64,000 bases of DNA from Brassicibacter mesophilus (lineage in GTDB: Bacteria; Bacillota; Clostridia; Tissierellales; Proteiniboraceae): positions 62,001 through 126,000 of the forward strand of contig NZ_JBNPXI010000006.1 in the NCBI RefSeq assembly GCF_050433385.1, given 5' to 3'. The notes under the pieces were generated by a model, which was not told the DNA's origin, ran no database searches, and worked only from the letters and a program-made list of their open reading frames with translations. This document shows, one piece after another, positions 60,124-64,000 of the stretch. The position numbers were made by a program, and so were the translations under genes. How positions within the stretch are numbered: the first letter of the stretch is position 1; each line of letters opens with the position of its first letter.

Positions 60124-60720
60124 TTAAATATAAAATAAAATATTTTCTGGTTTATTATATTTTAGTAGTTCTTTTATCATTTTTTTTGCGTTTATAATAC
60201 TATTAAATTTTTCATCTGATATTTTAGGATCTCCATATACTCTCCATCCATTTACTTTAGTAAGCTTCAAAGAAGAATGTCCTATAAATCCCATAACATC
60301 CTTAAGTGGATATCCCAAGAATATTCCTATTTCATCAGGAATACGTCCATTTTTCATTTTCGATATGATATATTCTAAATAACTGTCCATTTTATATTCA
60401 TCTGGATACCCAAGACTCTTAAGAAAATAAGTGTTTCTATGATCTTTTAAACAGTTATCTAAAACCATCGGATTGTAAAAAAACACTTTAATACTACTTT
60501 GATTATATGAAAATATTTTATAAGAAAGCTTATTACATTTTTTCATGCAATTTTTGACAATGTTTAACTTATTTGATGCCTTTTTATCACATATAGGCAA
60601 ACTTATTAGTTCAGATGGTTTAGTTCCATATAACAATGGTCCAAGATTTTCCACAAGCCATGTTATAAATTTATCATTATTGTTTTGCTTTAATATACAT
60701 TCTTTACATGAATTTTGCAT
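60124..60720 (-). CDS. DUF3793 family protein
   Basis: Cytoplasmic protein of 198 aa of an uncharacterised family common in Clostridia and often beside flavodoxin. The hallmark EIGIFLGYPLKDVMGFIGH lies near residues 135-155. Several Cys near the start (SCKECILKQ) and around KNCMKKCNK could bind metal. GGGGAG lies before the ATG. A triple Fur-type operator lies directly upstream, so it is likely induced by iron shortage together with flavodoxin. The function is unknown. Confidence 0.88.
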   Translation of the reverse strand: MQNSCKECILKQNNNDKFITWLVENLGPLLYGTKPSELISLPICDKKASNKLNIVKNCMKKCNKLSYKIFSYNQSSIKVFFYNPMVLDNCLKDHRNTYFLKSLGYPDEYKMDSYLEYIISKMKNGRIPDEIGIFLGYPLKDVMGFIGHSSLKLTKVNGWRVYGDPKISDEKFNSIINAKKMIKELLKYNKPENILFYI

Positions 60721-60741
60721 AATATTGTCTCCCCAATATAT

Positions 60742-60792
60742 TGATAATTATTATTTATTGATAATTATCATTTATTGATAATTATTATCAAT
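60742..60792 (-). promoter_or_regulatory. Fur-type operator array (three tandem 17-bp units)
   Basis: Three direct 17-bp units, at 60742-60758, 60759-60775 and 60776-60792, each begin TGATAATTAT. Unit 2 includes the perfect palindrome TGATAATTATCA (60759-60770). Unit 3 includes TGATAATTATTATCA (60776-60790), an exact 7-1-7 Fur box. They lie 22-72 bp before the DUF3793 start. Confidence 0.8.
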
Positions 60793-60870
60793 ATTATGTT
60801 ACCATGATATTCTTATTTTGTAAATAGTGATATCATAAAATAATTTTTTCCCTAATATAAAAATAAAAAG

Positions 60871-60963
60871 ATTCCTATAGAAGCATTAATATATTAAAGA
60901 GACCTTTTTTGAAACCAATTTTACGCTGAGAAATTTAGGACTTTCTTATAGGTTATAAAAAAA
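60871..60963 (+). repeat. Dispersed structured repeat, copy 2
   Basis: Partner of 25478-25579, sharing the 18-mer GAAGCATTAATATATTAA (here 60880-60897) and several later blocks. Here the ends CCTATA (60874-60879) and TATAGG (60947-60952) pair perfectly. No gene follows on the plus strand, so if it is an RNA element it is either free-standing or a relic. Orientation is set from the T:G wobble in copy 1. Confidence 0.5.
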
Positions 60964-61010
60964 TTGCCAACCTATAAGATTTTTATAACGATCTCATAAA
61001 CTTGGCAATT
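60962..61010. terminator. Hairpin next to copy 2 of the repeat
   Basis: AATTGCCAA (60962-60970) and TTGGCAATT (61002-61010) form a 9-bp stem enclosing a smaller TATAA/TTATA hairpin. A run of T lies on the minus-strand side, so it could terminate the A2M-like gene transcript. Confidence 0.5.
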
Positions 61011-61083
61011 ATAATAAGCTATTTATTGAATTTTTGATTTTTTCTTATTCATTAATATCTACATGATATTTATTTTGAAAGCT

Positions 61084-64000
61084 TTATTCTTTAATTATTA
61101 TCCTTTGCTGATCTGCAACACCTAGCGTATCACTCATATAATGTTTCAAAATAGCATAATCTGATGTATATTCTCCTGGACTTACAGCTCTTGCATAATA
61201 TACAATACCATCCTTTGGCTCTCCTTTTTTATAATAGTATCCAAAAGTTACCTTCTGACCGTTTCTGTCGTTTGGATACCATCGTCTGTCTCCATAGTTG
61301 AAGTCTTTAACGTATCTTAGTCCTGATGGCAGAATATCAGTTACTTCATAATATCCATCAGGGGCAGTTTCTGAGAATTCAGGTGTCAAAACAATTTTTA
61401 CTAAGGTTGAATGCTCAAAGCTGTCAGTAAGCTTGCCTAAGCTAGAATAGCTTCTTGATAAGGATATATTATCATCTTTATCGCTAATGGCATCTATAAC
61501 AGAGCTCATAAAACTGTTAGCAACTTCTACCTCTCCTTCTATATCCTTAAACTTAATACTATTAACTTCTTCAGGCTTTAACAGCAATTCACAGGTCTCA
61601 TTGTTTGATAATGTAACTTTTTTCTCTATACCATTTAATGCATAACTAAAACTTACTTTTTGTTCTTTTGCAGGTTTATCATTCGCAACGCAAATAAGCT
61701 GCTCTAAATTTGTTAATATATCTTTTGCTTGATTTTGCACTACATATTTAAACAAAGCATATCTATCATTCATTTTCAATTTTGTTGAAAGAACTGAAGC
61801 TAAAGAAGTTGCCTCTAAAATATCATCCTTGTCACCATCAACACTTACATAACTACTAGTTCCACTTGATTTACCATAATTATTTATCAATTTGTTATAC
61901 ATTTCTTCTGCTTTAACTGTATCTCCAAGCTCAAACAGTGCAACACCAAGTATTAATTCATCCTTAACACTCAAATCTGGCTCTTCAAGTAATCTCTCAA
62001 TATCAATCAAAACAGGCTCATCCAATACTGCTAACCCCCAGTATGCATAGAATACATCGTCCTTTGTAGAGTTTTGATTATTAATGATGTTATAGAAATA
62101 TCCCTTTAACCCATTCTCATCAAATAAATCTACTGCCAGTGAAGCAACTTTAGCTGATAAGCTTGGTTCACTATCAGAATAAGGCAGAAGTGCGATACCG
62201 CCATCGTTCAACTGATATTTACTAAGCTCATCATCTTGAATATATCCTTCTGTATTATTATTCTTATTTAACATACTTGTAGCCATAATCCTAGAAAGCT
62301 GCTGGTCAACTCTTTCTCCCCATGTATTCTTTAGAGATGTAAGTGAATTATAATAGAGTGCACTACTTTTATTATAGAATTGAAGTCTTGTGAGTCCCTT
62401 TCCGCTTTCAAATTCTATATTCTTATTTAACCTCTGATAATTTGTTTTAATAACCTCAAGTGTAGAATCTACAACTTCAAATTCCTTTCTAATCCCATCA
62501 TAGTATCCATTACTTCGTGCTTCTATGGTAACTGCATACTTGCCTTCATCAAGGCCTTTGAGTCCTACATTTGCATATTCGTTGCCCTTAGCAATTTTAT
62601 TAAAGCTTTGTATATTACCCTTCTGATCTGTTAGTAAAACTGTGTAGCTTACATCATCCTTTTCACCTAACTCTGTTCCAAAGCTTCTTAAGGTCATATA
62701 AGGACTATCGTCCTTCATATATTTGTCAGTCATGATAACATTAACAAAGAAGGGAAGCTTAGCATTTATATTCATTCTTCCATTTCCAGCATATAAGTTT
62801 TTTGTTATACCTTGATATGTTATTCTCCAAGAGGTCAGATTATCTGGAAGCTTAAAGCTTATTGAAGCTTTTCCATTGTTATCTGTTGTCGCCGTTTTAA
62901 AAATTGCAGTATCTTTAAAATCAGTTCTTAATGCCTCATTGTCACCTTCTCCACCTTCAGCCATTCCTCTACCATACAAATTTATTTCCGTATATGAAAC
63001 ATAATCCATAATCATACCTGTTCCATAACAGTAATTATATATTGACCGTAGAGTATCTACATATTGCTCCCGTACTGCAAAAAATGCTTCATCAACAGCA
63101 CTTATATTGACGTCGGCTTTTACTGGTTTGCCCTTTAAATCCTTAGTGCTTATATCGAGTTTAACAGTGTCCCCCGGTTTATATTCTATCTTATCTGTGT
63201 TGATGTCTATATTGATTTGCTTTTCCGTATAGTCATATAATACTTGCTTTAATCCAGCCTTATATATGTTTTCCCCATCAAAATATACTCCTCTGATATA
63301 ATAATTTGGTATTAAATCTTTTTCAAATTCAAAGCTGTTTTTCACATTGTCAGAAATCTCAAATGACTTTAGTCCATCCTGTAAAACAAGATATAGCATT
63401 TTATCTCCATCCGATTCACTTACATCTTTATTCATGTATTGGAGCTTTAGTTTAACATCCTCACCTGTCCTATAACTATCTTTATTACTATCTGTTTCTA
63501 CGATATTGTATTTATTTTCGAAATATGGATCATAAATATCATAGATACTTATGTATCTGCTTTCTGTAATGGCATTCCCTCTTGTGTCTTCTCCAAATAC
63601 TTCGATATAATAATTTTTTTCTTCTTCTAATGGGATTTCAAATAAGTAAATACCACTAACAGTTTTAGCATCTATCTTTTTAATCAACTTGGATTTTTCA
63701 GTGTAATCATATTTTTTATATATCTTTTTATTTACAAAATCATAATATTCTCCAACTTCATGTTTTTCATAATATCTTTCATATATTTTAACTTTAAGGT
63801 TTCTATCTATTGGTTGGCCTTTAAAGATATCCTCATAATTCCAATTGTCCTCTTTTTCAATTTTCTTATTTATATCTATTTTGTTAGTCTCAATGCTTAC
63901 TTGTGCAGCTGTTTTGTCTTCAGATATCTGCATCTTTGTATTAATCATAATATCCTTAGGAAATACTTTTATGCTTTCGTCAATCCATACTTCCTCGTCT
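61084..64000 (-). CDS. Alpha-2-macroglobulin-like protein, N-terminus cut by window edge
   Basis: Large exported-type protein (at least 971 aa visible). The frame stays open to the right edge (EVWIDESIKVFPKDI before the internal ATG at 63948), so the true start lies outside. Visible order: MG-like domains, a bait-like region near FFAVREQYVDTLR, the hallmark KLPDNLTSWRITYQGITK, and a thioester-type alpha-toroid (about residues 540-760). At the thioester position the sequence is WGERVDQQLSRIM: no Cys and no GCxEQ, so the covalent trap is absent. Bacterial macroglobulins inhibit proteases or act in the envelope; the role here is open. Confidence 0.82.
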   Translation of the reverse strand, partial: DEEVWIDESIKVFPKDIMINTKMQISEDKTAAQVSIETNKIDINKKIEKEDNWNYEDIFKGQPIDRNLKVKIYERYYEKHEVGEYYDFVNKKIYKKYDYTEKSKLIKKIDAKTVSGIYLFEIPLEEEKNYYIEVFGEDTRGNAITESRYISIYDIYDPYFENKYNIVETDSNKDSYRTGEDVKLKLQYMNKDVSESDGDKMLYLVLQDGLKSFEISDNVKNSFEFEKDLIPNYYIRGVYFDGENIYKAGLKQVLYDYTEKQINIDINTDKIEYKPGDTVKLDISTKDLKGKPVKADVNISAVDEAFFAVREQYVDTLRSIYNYCYGTGMIMDYVSYTEINLYGRGMAEGGEGDNEALRTDFKDTAIFKTATTDNNGKASISFKLPDNLTSWRITYQGITKNLYAGNGRMNINAKLPFFVNVIMTDKYMKDDSPYMTLRSFGTELGEKDDVSYTVLLTDQKGNIQSFNKIAKGNEYANVGLKGLDEGKYAVTIEARSNGYYDGIRKEFEVVDSTLEVIKTNYQRLNKNIEFESGKGLTRLQFYNKSSALYYNSLTSLKNTWGERVDQQLSRIMATSMLNKNNNTEGYIQDDELSKYQLNDGGIALLPYSDSEPSLSAKVASLAVDLFDENGLKGYFYNIINNQNSTKDDVFYAYWGLAVLDEPVLIDIERLLEEPDLSVKDELILGVALFELGDTVKAEEMYNKLINNYGKSSGTSSYVSVDGDKDDILEATSLASVLSTKLKMNDRYALFKYVVQNQAKDILTNLEQLICVANDKPAKEQKVSFSYALNGIEKKVTLSNNETCELLLKPEEVNSIKFKDIEGEVEVANSFMSSVIDAISDKDDNISLSRSYSSLGKLTDSFEHSTLVKIVLTPEFSETAPDGYYEVTDILPSGLRYVKDFNYGDRRWYPNDRNGQKVTFGYYYKKGEPKDGIVYYARAVSPGEYTSDYAILKHYMSDTLGVADQQRIIIKE

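Noticed and set aside
1..64000. CRISPR array, prophage, tRNA, rRNA
   Set aside because: No regularly spaced repeats, phage genes or RNA gene signatures were seen on reading both strands. A profile search would be decisive.

Overview
This window is an AT-rich chromosomal segment of an anaerobic, endospore-forming member of the Bacillota, most likely class Clostridia. The reasons are an alpha/beta-type small acid-soluble spore protein, an orphan GerAB-type germinant permease, a T-box leader before leuS, a CtsR operator before hsp20, a Fur-type operator before a flavodoxin gene, and a large molybdenum-hydroxylase/amidohydrolase operon of the kind used for anaerobic purine breakdown. No rRNA, tRNA, phage, CRISPR array or intact insertion sequence was found. 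The species cannot be named from the sequence alone.

Layout. 1-7.3 kb: the end of a GntR/HutC regulator (cut by the left edge), NADP-type glutamate dehydrogenase, a CDF cation exporter, a spore germination permease, two metallo-beta-lactamase-fold proteins and a spore DNA-binding protein. 7.3-20 kb: a double-propeller sensor kinase without a visible response regulator, a heterodimeric BmrCD-like ABC exporter behind a leader with two small ORFs and two terminator hairpins, and an RND pump with a lipoprotein adaptor. 20-26 kb: a sodium:neurotransmitter-type symporter with its tiny MetS-like partner, a decayed trpB remnant, a class A beta-lactamase-like protein, a self-regulated XRE/DUF3796 cassette and small membrane or lipoproteins. 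26-32 kb: a folate operon (pabA, pabB, pabC, a nucleotidyltransferase-fold gene, folE, folP, folB, folK). 32-36.6 kb: a TIM-barrel isomerase-like protein, CtsR-controlled hsp20, and T-box-controlled leuS.

36.6-49 kb: about 12 kb of co-directional genes on the minus strand, starting at a sigma-54 promoter and running ygeX, ygeY, a gene scar, a three-subunit xanthine-dehydrogenase-type enzyme, an SsnA-like aminohydrolase, a PreA-like reductase, a D-aminoacylase-like amidohydrolase, a hydantoinase and RidA. This resembles the ygeWXY/ssnA/hyuA/xdh cluster linked to anaerobic uric acid use, but without ygeW and carbamate kinase in the window. RidA fits the 2-aminoacrylate chemistry of YgeX. 49-57 kb: a mannose-family PTS operon with a zinc dehydrogenase and a class II aldolase, preceded by another sigma-54 promoter and an intact sigma-54 activator, with a SorC-type regulator at its end. 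A 28-residue remnant of a second sigma-54 activator sits between the two operons. The remnant and the intact gene share the same unusual pair of hairpins at their 3' ends. 57-64 kb: a TSCPD protein, an FNT channel, an anchored Memo-like protein, a Fur-controlled DUF3793-flavodoxin pair and an alpha-2-macroglobulin-like protein cut by the right edge.

The observations most worth following are the two-ORF, two-terminator leader of the ABC exporter, the twin sigma-54 modules with one destroyed activator, the deletion scar inside the purine operon, the trpB remnant beside an amino-acid importer, a two-copy structured repeat (about 25.5 and 60.9 kb), and the nucleotidyltransferase gene embedded in the folate operon.
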